Positions 11,669 to 20,628 of a DNA stretch of 64,000 nucleotides are shown here, piece by piece. The notes under the pieces were generated by a model that saw only the letters and a list, made by a program, of their open reading frames with translations, was not told where the DNA came from and ran no database searches. Origin of the DNA: Actinoplanes ianthinogenes (GTDB lineage Bacteria; Actinomycetota; Actinomycetes; Mycobacteriales; Micromonosporaceae). Position numbers and translations under genes: made by a program. The number at the start of each line of letters is the position of its first letter. Within the stretch, counting starts at the first letter, position 1. The stretch lies in contig NZ_AP023356.1 of NCBI RefSeq assembly GCF_018324205.1, forward strand, positions 7,255,501 to 7,319,500. The letters are read 5' to 3'.

Positions 11669-12695
11669 GCCGACCACCGTGCCGCTCGACGCCGGCGAGG
11701 CCCCGCCCCGCCGGCGTCCGGGCCGGGGCCGCCGTGCCGTCGACGGCTTCCTGCGCCGCCGCGAGGCGAGCGTGCTGCTCGTCGCGCTGGGCCTGATGAT
11801 CTACTTCCGGGCGGCCAGCGACGTCTTCCTCACCCGCGACAACCTGGTCAACATCGCCCAGGCCACCGCGCCGGTCGCGATCGTCGCGGCCGGCATCGTG
11901 CTGCTGCTGGTCAGCGGCGAGATCGACCTGTCGGTCGGGATCGTGGCCGCGCTGGCCCCGTTCCTGTTCCACTTCGCGATCGACTTCTACGGCCAGCCGG
12001 TCCTGGTCGGGCTGCTCGTGGCGCTGCTCATCGCGGCGGCGGTCGGCCTGGTCAACGGGTTGATCGTGACCCAGCTGAAGGTGCCCTCGTTCGTCACCAC
12101 GCTGGGCACGTTCTTCGCCGTCCAGGGCATCCTGCTGATCACCTCGCACGCCTATCCGGTGGCGATCCCCCAGGCGGCGCAGGGCACCTTCCAGACCTGG
12201 CTCGGCGCCGGGCCGTGGGCCAGCATCACCTGGGCGCTGCTCCTGGTCGCGATCTTCCACGTGATCCTCACCCGGACCCGCTGGGGCCTGCACACCATCT
12301 CGGTCGGCGGCAATCCGGTGGGCGCGACCGAGGCCGGCATCCGGGCCTCCCGGATCAAGATCGGAAACTTCATGATCACCAGTACGCTCGGCGGCCTGGT
12401 CGGCATCATGGAAGCGTTCCGGATCAACACCATCGACCCGAACATCGGCGGCGGCACCACGCTGACCTTCTACGCCATCTCGGCGGCGGTGATCGGCGGC
12501 ACCGCGCTGGCCGGCGGCTCCGGCACCATCGTCGGCGCGTTCTTCGGCGCCCTGGTCCTCGCCGAGCTCCAGAACGGCTTCAACCTGATCGGCTACAGCG
12601 CCAACACCATCTTCCTGATCCTCGGGCTGGCCATCCTCGTCTCGATGATCGCCAACCAGTACCTGTCCCGACTACGCCGAGCAGGCCGGACATGA
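11661..12695 (+). CDS. Sugar ABC transporter permease (RbsC/FrcC type)
   Basis: A 344-residue BPD_transp_2 permease with about nine to ten membrane spans after a basic N-terminal tail (PPRRRPGRGRR). The segment AAGIVLLLVSGEIDLSVGIVAALAP and the GLVNGLIVTQLKVPSFVTTLGT loop are hallmarks of ribose/xylose/fructose permeases. EAGIRASRIKIGNFM is the cytoplasmic EAA-like loop that docks with the ATPase. It overlaps the binding-protein gene by 8 bp and the ATPase gene by 4 bp. Only one permease is present, so it should act as a homodimer. Confidence 0.92.
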   Translation: MAEPTTVPLDAGEAPPRRRPGRGRRAVDGFLRRREASVLLVALGLMIYFRAASDVFLTRDNLVNIAQATAPVAIVAAGIVLLLVSGEIDLSVGIVAALAPFLFHFAIDFYGQPVLVGLLVALLIAAAVGLVNGLIVTQLKVPSFVTTLGTFFAVQGILLITSHAYPVAIPQAAQGTFQTWLGAGPWASITWALLLVAIFHVILTRTRWGLHTISVGGNPVGATEAGIRASRIKIGNFMITSTLGGLVGIMEAFRINTIDPNIGGGTTLTFYAISAAVIGGTALAGGSGTIVGAFFGALVLAELQNGFNLIGYSANTIFLILGLAILVSMIANQYLSRLRRAGRT

Positions 12696-13453
12696 CGACG
12701 AAGGTGGACGCCCTCCAGGTGCTCAACGTGGCCAAACGGTTCGGCGCGCTCACCGCGCTGCGGGACGTGAACCTGCGGGTCGCCAAGGGCGAGGTGCTCG
12801 GGCTGATCGGCGACAACGGCGCCGGCAAGTCCACCCTCATAAAGATCATCTGTGGGTATCACCGGCCGGACGCCGGGCGCATCGTGGTGGACGGCGCCGA
12901 GGTCACGCTGCGCAGCGTCGACCACGCCCGCTCGCTCGGAATCGACACCGTGTACCAGGACCTCGCCCTGATCAACGAGCTGTCGGTCTACCACAACATG
13001 TTCCTCAACCGGGAACTCGTGCGCTGGCCGCTGCTGAACAACCGGGCCATGCGCAAGCGCGCCGAGCAGCACCTGCGTGACATGGGCGTGGACCTGCCGG
13101 ACGTCACCGTCGAGGTGGCCAAGCTCTCCGGCGGCCAGCGCCAGGCCATCGCGGTGGCCCGCTCGGTGTACTCGGACGCCCGGATCCTGCTGCTCGACGA
13201 GCCGCTCGCGGCGATGGGCGCCAAGGAGGGCACGCTGATCCTCGACCTGATCCGCGACCTCAAGGACCGCGGCGACGTCTCGGTGATCATCATCGCCCAC
13301 AACTACGCGCAGGTGCTGGACGTCTGCGACCGGGTCAACCTGCTCCAGCACGGGCGGATCACCTTCGACAAGCGCGCCGCGGACACCTCGCTGGACGAAC
13401 TGACCGAGCTGGTGGTCTCCGAGTACCGCTCCGCGCGGCGGCGGCCTACGTGA
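12692..13453 (+). CDS. Sugar ABC transporter ATP-binding protein (single-domain, FrcA-like)
   Basis: A 253-residue ATPase energises the importer. Visible motifs are Walker A GDNGAGKST, the Q-loop in TVYQD, the LSGGQ signature, Walker B LLLDEP and the switch His in IIAHN. Many ribose/xylose systems use a double-length ATPase (RbsA); this is a single-domain form like FrcA of the fructose importer. The ATG at 12692 overlaps the permease stop (ATGA). With mutarotase, lipoprotein and permease it completes a four-gene importer. No sugar kinase follows; the next gene is on the other strand. Confidence 0.92.
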   Translation: MTTKVDALQVLNVAKRFGALTALRDVNLRVAKGEVLGLIGDNGAGKSTLIKIICGYHRPDAGRIVVDGAEVTLRSVDHARSLGIDTVYQDLALINELSVYHNMFLNRELVRWPLLNNRAMRKRAEQHLRDMGVDLPDVTVEVAKLSGGQRQAIAVARSVYSDARILLLDEPLAAMGAKEGTLILDLIRDLKDRGDVSVIIIAHNYAQVLDVCDRVNLLQHGRITFDKRAADTSLDELTELVVSEYRSARRRPT

Positions 13454-13468
13454 TCGCGACGCCGCCGA

Positions 13469-14703
<1,235 letters not shown>

Positions 14704-14707
<4 letters not shown>

Positions 14708-15075
14708 CCGGGGAGGTCCGCGCACATGATCGGCCGGATCTCGATCGGCTCGCCGAGGATCGCGACGATCCGCCCGGCGATCTCGACGGCGCGTTCCCGG
14801 CTCACGCAGTCGATCACCGCGTAGCTGGCCAGCACCTCTTTGAGCTCGGCGAACGGTCCGTCCGTGGCGATCACCCCGGTTTCGGTACGCCGTACCGTCG
14901 TGCTGACCACCGGATGGCCGAGGCCCTCGCTGCCGACGAACTCGCCGGTCTCGGTCAGCTCCTGCTGGAACTTCTGGTAGACGGCGAACGCCGCCATGGC
15001 GTCCTCGGATCCGGCGCCGGCGTCCGCGGCGTCCCAGTCGGCGGCCGGGGTGTAGGCGAGCAGCAGAAACTTCAT
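14704..15075 (-). CDS. YCII-related (DGPF-domain) protein
   Basis: A 123-residue protein of the YCII superfamily: MKFLLLAY at the start, the DGPF motif in ATDGPFAELKEVLASYAVID, and a final EIRPI strand. DGPF proteins are the regular genomic partners of ECF42 sigma factors and are proposed to influence their activity; no enzyme activity is established. The ATG overlaps the DUF998 stop (ATGA) and its stop overlaps the sigma start, so the three proteins are translated together. Confidence 0.85.
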
Positions 15076-15710
15076 CGGTCGGTCCTCGTGGCGAGAGCGG
15101 ACAGGGCCAGCGCGGTGGTCCAGGCGAACGAGATCAGGCCGGTCAGCGCGAGTTGCACGCTCGCGTGCGCGGCCGGGGCCGGCAGCAGCAGCACCACCGC
15201 CACGAGGCCGCTGAGCACGGCCGGGGCCGTCGCCCGCCGCCGGATCGACCGGACGGTGTGCGTGACGCACGCGCCGGCCAGCGCGGTGAAGGCGAGCACG
15301 GCCGCGGTCGCATGTACGACAGCGTGCCCGGACATCTCGGGCACCCGAGCGTCCGGCGCCCCGGCCGGGAAACCGTTCTCCGCATCCGGGAGGGCCAGCC
15401 CGGCGACGGCCAGCCCGGCGCCGAAGATGCCGAGGAGGACGGGCAGCGGGCCCGTGGCGACAGTGCGCCGCCAGCCGGCCGCCAGGGCGATGACACCGAG
15501 CCCGGTCAGCACGAAGGTGGCCGTCTGCAGCCAGCCGAGGCGGCCCAGTTCGAGCTGGCTGAGGGCGTGCCGGCGCAGGTCGAAGCCGTCCCGGGTGAGC
15601 ACCTGCGCCAGCGACGAGACGACGAAGAACGGCCCGGCGCAGACGCCGGCGAGCAGCAGGGCGCGGGTGCCGGAACGAGTACGGACGAGTGGATCGGCAA
15701 CGGCGGTCAT
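15072..15710 (-). CDS. DUF998 integral membrane protein
   Basis: A 212-residue membrane protein with six hydrophobic segments and the DUF998 pattern (FDLRRHALSQLELGRLGWLQTATF near residues 40-62; GHAVVHATAAVLAF in the middle). The function of the family is unknown. The start at 15710 was chosen because GGAGG sits five bases upstream and the first hydrophobic segment begins shortly after; the longer frame to 15761 adds a soluble tail without similarity. It is first in the DUF998-YCII-ECF42 operon, and its placement suggests a membrane input or output for the sigma factor, which is an inference. Confidence 0.78.
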   Translation of the reverse strand: MTAVADPLVRTRSGTRALLLAGVCAGPFFVVSSLAQVLTRDGFDLRRHALSQLELGRLGWLQTATFVLTGLGVIALAAGWRRTVATGPLPVLLGIFGAGLAVAGLALPDAENGFPAGAPDARVPEMSGHAVVHATAAVLAFTALAGACVTHTVRSIRRRATAPAVLSGLVAVVLLLPAPAAHASVQLALTGLISFAWTTALALSALATRTDR

Positions 15711-15778
15711 GAGGTCCTCCCCGGTGGGTTGTTGCCGATACCTCGAAGCCACTGCGGACATCCTGACATCGCCATCAA

Positions 15779-15792
15779 GTGACCTGGGTCAC
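15779..15792. promoter_or_regulatory. Inverted repeat in the divergent ECF promoter region
   Basis: GTGACC and GGTCAC form perfect arms around TG. The element lies in the 109-bp gap between the DUF998 operon and the rightward sigma gene, about 14 bp before the -10 of the latter. It could bind a regulator controlling either side. Confidence 0.35.
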
Positions 15793-15805
15793 AATCCGGT
15801 CCGGT

Positions 15806-15811
15806 TAGAGT
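15806..15811 (+). promoter_or_regulatory. -10 element of a near-leaderless sigma gene
   Basis: TAGAGT matches TANNNT and ends nine bases before the GTG at 15820, so transcription would begin at or just before the start codon. No clear TTGACA-like -35 is present. Confidence 0.45.
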
Positions 15812-15819
15812 GGGCGGAC

Positions 15820-16413
15820 GTGGAGGTGAGCGCCTTGTTCCAGCAGCGTGCCACCGACGCGGCCGACGACGCGCGGCTGCGTGACCGCCTCGTGGTCGGC
15901 GACGAGTCCGCCCTCGCCGACCTGCACGAGCGGTTCAGCTCCCTGGTCTACACCGTCGCCGCCCGCGTCACCCGCGACGGCCCGGCCGCCGAGGACGTCA
16001 CCCAGGAGGTGTTCCTCGCCGTCTGGCAGCGCCCGCACGCCTTCGAGCCGGCCAAGGGCAGCATGCGCGCGTGGCTCACGATGCTCGCCCACCGCCGCGC
16101 GGTCGACCTGGTCCGCCGCGAGGAGGCCCACCGCCGGACCTGCCGGGACGGCCGGCTGTCCGCCGGTGCGATCATGTCCGGCGACCCGGTCGGCGACCAG
16201 GTCTCGGCCGCCGAGACGGCCGAGCGGCTGGCCGCGGCGCGCCGGGAGCTGCCCGAGCACCTGGACCGGGCGATCGCGCTGGCCTATCTGGAGGGTCACA
16301 CCTACCGGGAGGTCGCCGCCGAGCTGGGCCTGCCCGAGGGCACCGCGAAATCCCGGCTCCGTGAGGCCCTGCGCCGGCTGGCCGTGGCGCTGCACGACGG
16401 GGAGACGACATGA
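15820..16413 (+). CDS. ECF RNA polymerase sigma factor
   Basis: A 197-residue group-4 sigma factor. Sigma-2 (about residues 25-95) contains RVTRDGPAAEDVTQEVFLAVWQ and the -10 recognition helix with MRAWLTMLAHRRAVDLVRRE; sigma-4 (about 135-190) has YLEGHTYREVAAELGLPEGTAKSRLREALRRL. It recruits RNA polymerase to its own regulon. The last four bases overlap the ATG of the zinc-finger protein downstream, the expected partner arrangement for an anti-sigma factor. Start choice is open: GTG at 15820 fits a leaderless transcript, while TTG at 15835 has GGAGG eight bases upstream. Confidence 0.9.
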   Translation: MEVSALFQQRATDAADDARLRDRLVVGDESALADLHERFSSLVYTVAARVTRDGPAAEDVTQEVFLAVWQRPHAFEPAKGSMRAWLTMLAHRRAVDLVRREEAHRRTCRDGRLSAGAIMSGDPVGDQVSAAETAERLAAARRELPEHLDRAIALAYLEGHTYREVAAELGLPEGTAKSRLREALRRLAVALHDGETT

Positions 16414-17396
16414 ACAGCCACGAAGCGGTCGCCGAGCTGCTCGGCGCGTGGGCGCTGGACGCCTGCCCGCCCGACGAGGAGCTGCTCGTCGAGGCGCACC
16501 TGGACAGCTGCCCGGCCTGCGCGGCCGAGGCCCGGGAGCTGCGCGAGGCGGCCGCCTCGATCGGCGGCGTCTTTCTGCGGGCGCCGGCCGGGTCGGCCGA
16601 CCGGTTGCTGGCCGCCGCACGGGAGCGGCGTCCCCCGGCGACCGCGACCCTGGGGTACGCCCGGGCGTACGCGGCCCAGGTCGCCGCGCTGGACCTGCTG
16701 GTCCACGACCTCGCGCCGCACGAGTGGCGGCGGACGGCGGCATACGGCGAGCTGACCGTACACGACCTGCTCGCCCACCTGGCCGCCGTCGACGGGCTGG
16801 TCGCCGATGCGCTCGGGTTGCCGGTCCGGCCGCCGGTGCGGCCGGGCGAGGACGTGGCGGCGCGCACCGACGCCGTGCTGCGCCGGGAACGGGACCGGCC
16901 GGCCGAGGAGACCCGGCGATCCTGGCGGGCCCAGGCCGACGCGGTGTGCCGGGCCCTGCTGACCGGGCCGGAGCCGCTCACGGTGTCGCTGAGCCAGCCG
17001 TTCTCGCTGGTGGACGCGATGACGGCGCGGGCCTACGAGACGTGGATCCACGGCGAGGACATCGCGGTCGCGACCGGCCGGGCGGTCGTCGCGCCGCTGC
17101 CCGAGCACCTGCACCCGATGGCCGACCTGGCCGCCCGGATGCTGCCGCGGGTGCTGACGCCGCGCCCGGCCGCTGTCCGGCTGCACCTCACCGGTCCCGG
17201 CGGCGGCACCTGGACGATTCCGTTCGCCCCCGAGCCGGTCCGGCCGGCCGCCGAGCTGGCCGCCGACGTCGTCGAGTTCTGCCGACTGGCCGGCGCCCGC
17301 CGCGACCCGTCGCAGATCACCGTGGAGATCAACGGCGACGCGGCGCTCGCCCGCGAGTTCCTGGCGGCGGTGCCCACCCTCGCCCCCGTCCCCTGA
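16410..17396 (+). CDS. Anti-sigma factor-like protein: zinc finger fused to a mycothiol-dependent maleylpyruvate isomerase domain
   Basis: A 328-residue protein with two parts. Residues about 1-60 resemble a ZAS/zf-HC2 anti-sigma module (LLGAWALDACPPDE...AHLDSCPACAAEA, giving His-x3-Cys-x2-Cys). Residues about 75-325 match the MDMPI/DinB-like fold: the N-terminal four-helix bundle contains VHDLLAHLAAVDGL and YETWIHGEDIAVATGR, and a C-terminal MDMPI_C-like region follows. No transmembrane helix is visible, so this is a cytosolic anti-sigma candidate, unlike the common membrane type. Coupling to the sigma gene (ATGA overlap) supports the pairing. The DinB/MDMPI fold binds a metal and often mycothiol, so thiol or redox sensing is a reasonable hypothesis. 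Catalysis is not established. Confidence 0.8.
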   Translation: MNSHEAVAELLGAWALDACPPDEELLVEAHLDSCPACAAEARELREAAASIGGVFLRAPAGSADRLLAAARERRPPATATLGYARAYAAQVAALDLLVHDLAPHEWRRTAAYGELTVHDLLAHLAAVDGLVADALGLPVRPPVRPGEDVAARTDAVLRRERDRPAEETRRSWRAQADAVCRALLTGPEPLTVSLSQPFSLVDAMTARAYETWIHGEDIAVATGRAVVAPLPEHLHPMADLAARMLPRVLTPRPAAVRLHLTGPGGGTWTIPFAPEPVRPAAELAADVVEFCRLAGARRDPSQITVEINGDAALAREFLAAVPTLAPVP

Positions 17397-17405
17397 GCCG
17401 CCGTC

Positions 17406-18911
17406 CTACAGCGCCACGAATTGCAGACCGCGCGCCTTGAGCTGGGGGAGCACGACGCTCAGGGCCTGATAGGTCTGCGACCGGTCCCCGCCGCCGTCGT
17501 GGCAGAGCAGGATCTGGCCCGGGCGGGCGGCCAGCATGCGATGCTCGATCGCCGGGGCGCCGGGCATCGTCCAGTCGCGGGGGTCGTTGCTCCAGTCCAG
17601 CGGCAGCAGGCCGGCCTGCGCGACGTCGCGGAGCAGCTGCGGGGACCAGTCGCCGCCGGGCGACCGGAACAGTTTCGGCTCGTACCCGGTGGTCTTGACG
17701 ATCTTCGACTGGGCCTTGCGGATCTCCCGCTCGGCGATGGTCTTGGCCTTCTTCCCCAGGTGGGTGGGGTGGCTCCAGGTGTGGTTGGCGAGCTGGTGCC
17801 CGTCCTTGGTGACCAGCTGGGCGACCGTCTCGTGGCCGAGCACCTGGTTCCCGATCATGCAGAACAGAGCGGGGACCTGGTATTTCTCCAGCAGGCGGAG
17901 GATTTTCGGCGTCCAGATCGGGTGCGGGCCGTCGTCGATGGTCAGCGCGACCGCGTCGGAGGGGAAGGCCGGCTTGCCGGCGGCCTTGGCGTACTCGGCG
18001 AGCGTGGAGATCGGTTTGCGCTGGACGGGGAGGACGGGGGCGGTGGTGGTCGTGCTCTCCGGGACCCGGGGCTTGGTGGTGGTGGGCTGGGCCGGGACCG
18101 CGGGCTTGCTCGGGCTGGTCACCGGGTCGTCGGTCGTGGTGAGGGCGACGGCGGCGGTGGCGGCCAGGGCGGTGCCGGCGACGCCGGAGAGACCGAGGAG
18201 CAGGCGGCGGCGGGTCAGGGGGATGCCGGAGGGGCGGCTTCCGCCGGGCGGCGCGGGGGCGGCGGGCGGCGCGGGTGGCAGCACGGTGGTGGCTTGGGCG
18301 GCGGGCTGGACCGGAACCGGTGGCCTTTCGGCGCGGAACATGACGGTCGCCTCGTCGGCCGGTTTCGCGGCGGCGCTCAGCGTGACGGTCTTCTCGTCCG
18401 TTTCGGGGACGGCGCTCAGCGTGACGGTCTTCTCGTCCGTTTCGGGGACGGCGCTCAGCGCGACCGTCATTTCGTCCGCTTCGGGAGCGGAGGTCAGTGC
18501 GACGGTCTTCTCGTCCGCTTCGGGAGCGGAGGTCAGTGCGACGGTCTCATCGTCCGCTTCGGGAGCGGAGGTCAGTGCGATGGTCTCATCGTCCTCTTCC
18601 GGCGTGGAGGCCGGTGCGACGGTCTCGTCGTCCGCTTGCGCGGCCGTCAGCGTGACGGTCTTCTCCTCCTCGTCCGGCACTTCGGACAGTGTGACCGTCT
18701 TCTCATCCGTTTCCGGATGGACAGAGATCGTTTCGTCCGTTTCCGGGAGTGTGACGGTCTCCTCGTCCACGTCCGGGACCGCGGTGAGCGCGACGGTCCG
18801 GTCGTCCGTTTCCGCCTCCGGGAGAGCGGGGACGGCCTCCGTGGGTGCCTCGTCGCCTCGCTGGTCAGGTGTGGTGCCGCCAGGTTTCGTCACCCTGGGC
18901 TCTTCGGGCAT
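17406..18911 (-). CDS. Membrane-anchored polysaccharide deacetylase with N-terminal Thr-repeat array
   Basis: A 501-residue protein in three parts. Residues 1-230 are acidic, disordered-looking and contain 13 T-(V/I)-x-hydrophobic sites spaced mostly 13 residues apart (Thr 39, 52, 61, 72, 85, 97, 110, 123, 136, 149, 162, 175, 189), each preceded by Asp/Glu. Residues 232-257 are a TRRRLLLG twin-arginine-like motif and hydrophobic helix. Residues about 300-501 are a carbohydrate esterase 4 (NodB) domain: TIDDGP (Asp 326/327), metal ligands in HTWSHPT (377, 381), RSPGG and the late His in LLCHDGG (471). The enzyme should remove N-acetyl groups from peptidoglycan or chitin-like polymers outside the membrane, with the repeats inside the cell. 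The start at 18911 has GGAGG six bases upstream and is preferred to 18935. Confidence 0.85.
   Translation of the reverse strand: MPEEPRVTKPGGTTPDQRGDEAPTEAVPALPEAETDDRTVALTAVPDVDEETVTLPETDETISVHPETDEKTVTLSEVPDEEEKTVTLTAAQADDETVAPASTPEEDDETIALTSAPEADDETVALTSAPEADEKTVALTSAPEADEMTVALSAVPETDEKTVTLSAVPETDEKTVTLSAAAKPADEATVMFRAERPPVPVQPAAQATTVLPPAPPAAPAPPGGSRPSGIPLTRRRLLLGLSGVAGTALAATAAVALTTTDDPVTSPSKPAVPAQPTTTKPRVPESTTTTAPVLPVQRKPISTLAEYAKAAGKPAFPSDAVALTIDDGPHPIWTPKILRLLEKYQVPALFCMIGNQVLGHETVAQLVTKDGHQLANHTWSHPTHLGKKAKTIAEREIRKAQSKIVKTTGYEPKLFRSPGGDWSPQLLRDVAQAGLLPLDWSNDPRDWTMPGAPAIEHRMLAARPGQILLCHDGGGDRSQTYQALSVVLPQLKARGLQFVAL
18336..18806 (-). repeat. 39-bp tandem repeats encoding the Thr-site array
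   Basis: In-frame repeats of 39 bp (13 codons) within the deacetylase gene. Two neighbouring units, 18372-18410 and 18411-18449, are identical, and several others differ by a few bases. The identity at the DNA level points to recent unit duplication, so copy number may vary between strains. Confidence 0.85.
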
Positions 18912-19146
18912 CAGGTACCTCCGCTTCGACCACACGACCTGCCGACACGTCCGCAGTGCCCGTCGGTGAATTGATCAGCTTGCCAGCGCGCGAGGCTAGC
19001 ACTCGCCGTCAATTTCGTCCGACATAGTTGAGATCTGTCGATTAATGCCGTTCGGTGGCGCCGTCTGGGCGGTGTACAGCACGGCGCCCACCCCCATCAT
19101 GACGGCGTCGGCCGCGATGGGGATGGGCGTCGGTGGGAAGGCTCGG
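18912..19146. other. Spacer between two leftward genes
   Basis: These 235 bp hold the upstream region of the deacetylase. A short minus-strand frame crosses about 19000-19100 but lacks a ribosome-binding site and has unusual codon use. No hairpin or recognised box was found. Confidence 0.35.
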
Positions 19147-19953
19147 TCAGGGCTTGCGGGCGACCGCCCCGAACTCGTCGACCTCGCGCAGGTCGTCGCC
19201 CGTGGCGTCCGGTGACGGGCGCCACTGCGAGCACGGGACCAGGCCCGGCTCCAGCACCTCCAGGCCGTCCAGGAAACGGGCGAGCTGGTCGGGATGGCGC
19301 AGGTGGTAGCTGAGCGGCGCATTCGCGTTCCACACCGCGATCGCCTCCTCGAAGGCCGGCCCGTCGAGCACGTTGGTGCCGTCGGCGGTGAGGAAGTAGC
19401 TGCCCGGCGGCAGACCCGCCAGCAACTCCCGGACGATCGCGATCGCCTGATCGAGGTCGGGCACGTGGCCGAGAATGTTCATCAGGATGAGGCCGACCGG
19501 CCGGCTCAGGTCGAGGGTCTCGCGGGCGGCCTCCAGGATCGCGGCCGGCTCGTGCAGGTCGGCGTCGATGTAGTCGGTCCTGCCCTCGGGCGTGCTGGTC
19601 AGCAGCGCCCGCGCGTGCACCAGGACGAGCGGGTCGTTGTCGACATACACGATTTTCGTGTCGGCGGCCGCGGCCTGGGCGACCTGGTGCGTGTTCTCCG
19701 CGGTCGGCATGCCGGTGCCGATGTCCAGGAACTGCCGGATCCCGGCCTCTTTCACCAGGAAGGTGACGGCCCGCTTGAGGAAGTCCCGGGAGTGCCGGGC
19801 GACCACCTTGATGTCGGGATAGAGATCCGCGAAGTCGTCGCCGACCGCCCGGTCGACCGGGAAGTTGTCCTTGCCACCCAGCCAGTAGTTCCACACCCGG
19901 GCCGAGTGCGGCACGGTCGTGTCGAGCTTGGCGGCAGCATCACTCTCGGTCAT
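19147..19953 (-). CDS. SAM-dependent methyltransferase (DUF574/Methyltransf_19 family)
   Basis: A 268-residue protein of the actinobacterial SAM methyltransferase group PF04672. Diagnostic segments are ARVWNYWLGGKDNFPVDR near the N-terminus, the SAM-binding loop FLDIGTGMPTAENTHQ, the acidic VYVDNDP at the end of strand 2, and LILMNILGHVPD. These proteins are very numerous in actinomycetes and their acceptors are unknown. The start at 19953 was chosen by family alignment (MTESDAAAKLDTTVPHSARVWNY); the much longer frame overlaps the peroxiredoxin gene on the other strand and is not credible. It is divergent from the peroxiredoxin gene with a 174-bp gap. Confidence 0.88.
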   Translation of the reverse strand: MTESDAAAKLDTTVPHSARVWNYWLGGKDNFPVDRAVGDDFADLYPDIKVVARHSRDFLKRAVTFLVKEAGIRQFLDIGTGMPTAENTHQVAQAAAADTKIVYVDNDPLVLVHARALLTSTPEGRTDYIDADLHEPAAILEAARETLDLSRPVGLILMNILGHVPDLDQAIAIVRELLAGLPPGSYFLTADGTNVLDGPAFEEAIAVWNANAPLSYHLRHPDQLARFLDGLEVLEPGLVPCSQWRPSPDATGDDLREVDEFGAVARKP

Positions 19954-20127
19954 GGTTGCGGCTCCCGTCGGCGGCCTGCGCGGTGGTGCCGCCGAGCATA
20001 CGCCGCCCCTCCGGTGCGTCCACAACAGACGGTCACCCGTCCGGGCGTGCCAATTCCGGACTGCCGCGCCGGTCAGGGGCGTGCGTGGGACCGGGCCGGT
20101 GGCGAGGTGATCACGTACGCTGCGCCG

Positions 20128-20595
20128 ATGAGCATCGGCAAGGGTGACACAGCGCCTGACTTCGAACTTCCCGACCAGGACGGCACGCCGCGGCGGCTGA
20201 CCGATCTCCTCGCGGACGGCCCGGTCGTCCTCTTCTTCTATCCCGCGGCGATGACCCGGGGCTGCACCGCGGAGGCCTGCCACTTCCGGGATCTGGCCGC
20301 CGAGTTCCGGGCGGCCGGCGTGCAGCGGGTCGGCATCAGCAAGGATCCGGTCGAGAAGCAGAAGCAGTTCGCCGACGCGCACACCTTCGACTACCCGCTG
20401 CTCTCCGACCCCGGGTCGGAGACCATCGCGGCGTACGGCGTGAAGCGCAAGCTGAGCCTGGGCGCGCTGAGCACCAAGCGGATGACCTTCGTGATCGGGA
20501 CGGACCGGAAGATCCTCGACGTCATCCACAGCGAGCTGGACATGAACCAGCACGCCGCGCAGGCGCTGAGCGTGGCGGCCGCCGCCAAGTCTTGA
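20128..20595 (+). CDS. Peroxiredoxin (BCP/AhpC-TSA family)
   Basis: A 155-residue thiol peroxidase reduces hydrogen peroxide and organic hydroperoxides. The peroxidatic Cys is in TRGCTAEAC with a second Cys five residues later, the spacing of atypical 2-Cys BCP-type enzymes in which the disulfide forms in the same chain. PDFELPDQDG and FFYPAAMTRGC are family blocks. The Pro-x3-Thr-x2-Cys active site here reads P-A-A-M-T-R-G-C, complete. The start at 20128 gives the standard length and excludes the non-homologous upstream frame. It appears to be a single-gene unit. Confidence 0.92.
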   Translation: MSIGKGDTAPDFELPDQDGTPRRLTDLLADGPVVLFFYPAAMTRGCTAEACHFRDLAAEFRAAGVQRVGISKDPVEKQKQFADAHTFDYPLLSDPGSETIAAYGVKRKLSLGALSTKRMTFVIGTDRKILDVIHSELDMNQHAAQALSVAAAAKS

Positions 20596-20622
20596 CTCCA
20601 AACAGGACCGACCCGATAGCGT
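20592..20622 (+). promoter_or_regulatory. Promoter of the S15 peptidase gene, leaderless type
   Basis: TTGACT (20592-20597) and TAGCGT (20617-20622) are separated by 19 bp, slightly long for the main vegetative sigma. The -10 ends six bases before the ATG at 20629, so the message would have little or no leader. The -35 overlaps the end of the peroxiredoxin gene. Confidence 0.55.
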
Positions 20623-20628
20623 CAGGGC

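Noticed and set aside
9209..11677. 822-codon minus-strand frame opposite the mutarotase and binding-protein genes
   Set aside because: Antisense shadow with repetitive Val/Gly/Arg content; the opposite strand holds recognised proteins with coupled starts.
18336..18806. Tandem repeats considered as a CRISPR array
   Set aside because: Units are contiguous, in frame and without spacers; they encode a protein repeat.
18996..19322. Possible small gene between the deacetylase and methyltransferase genes
   Set aside because: No ribosome-binding site, mixed codon use, and overlap with the methyltransferase C-terminus.
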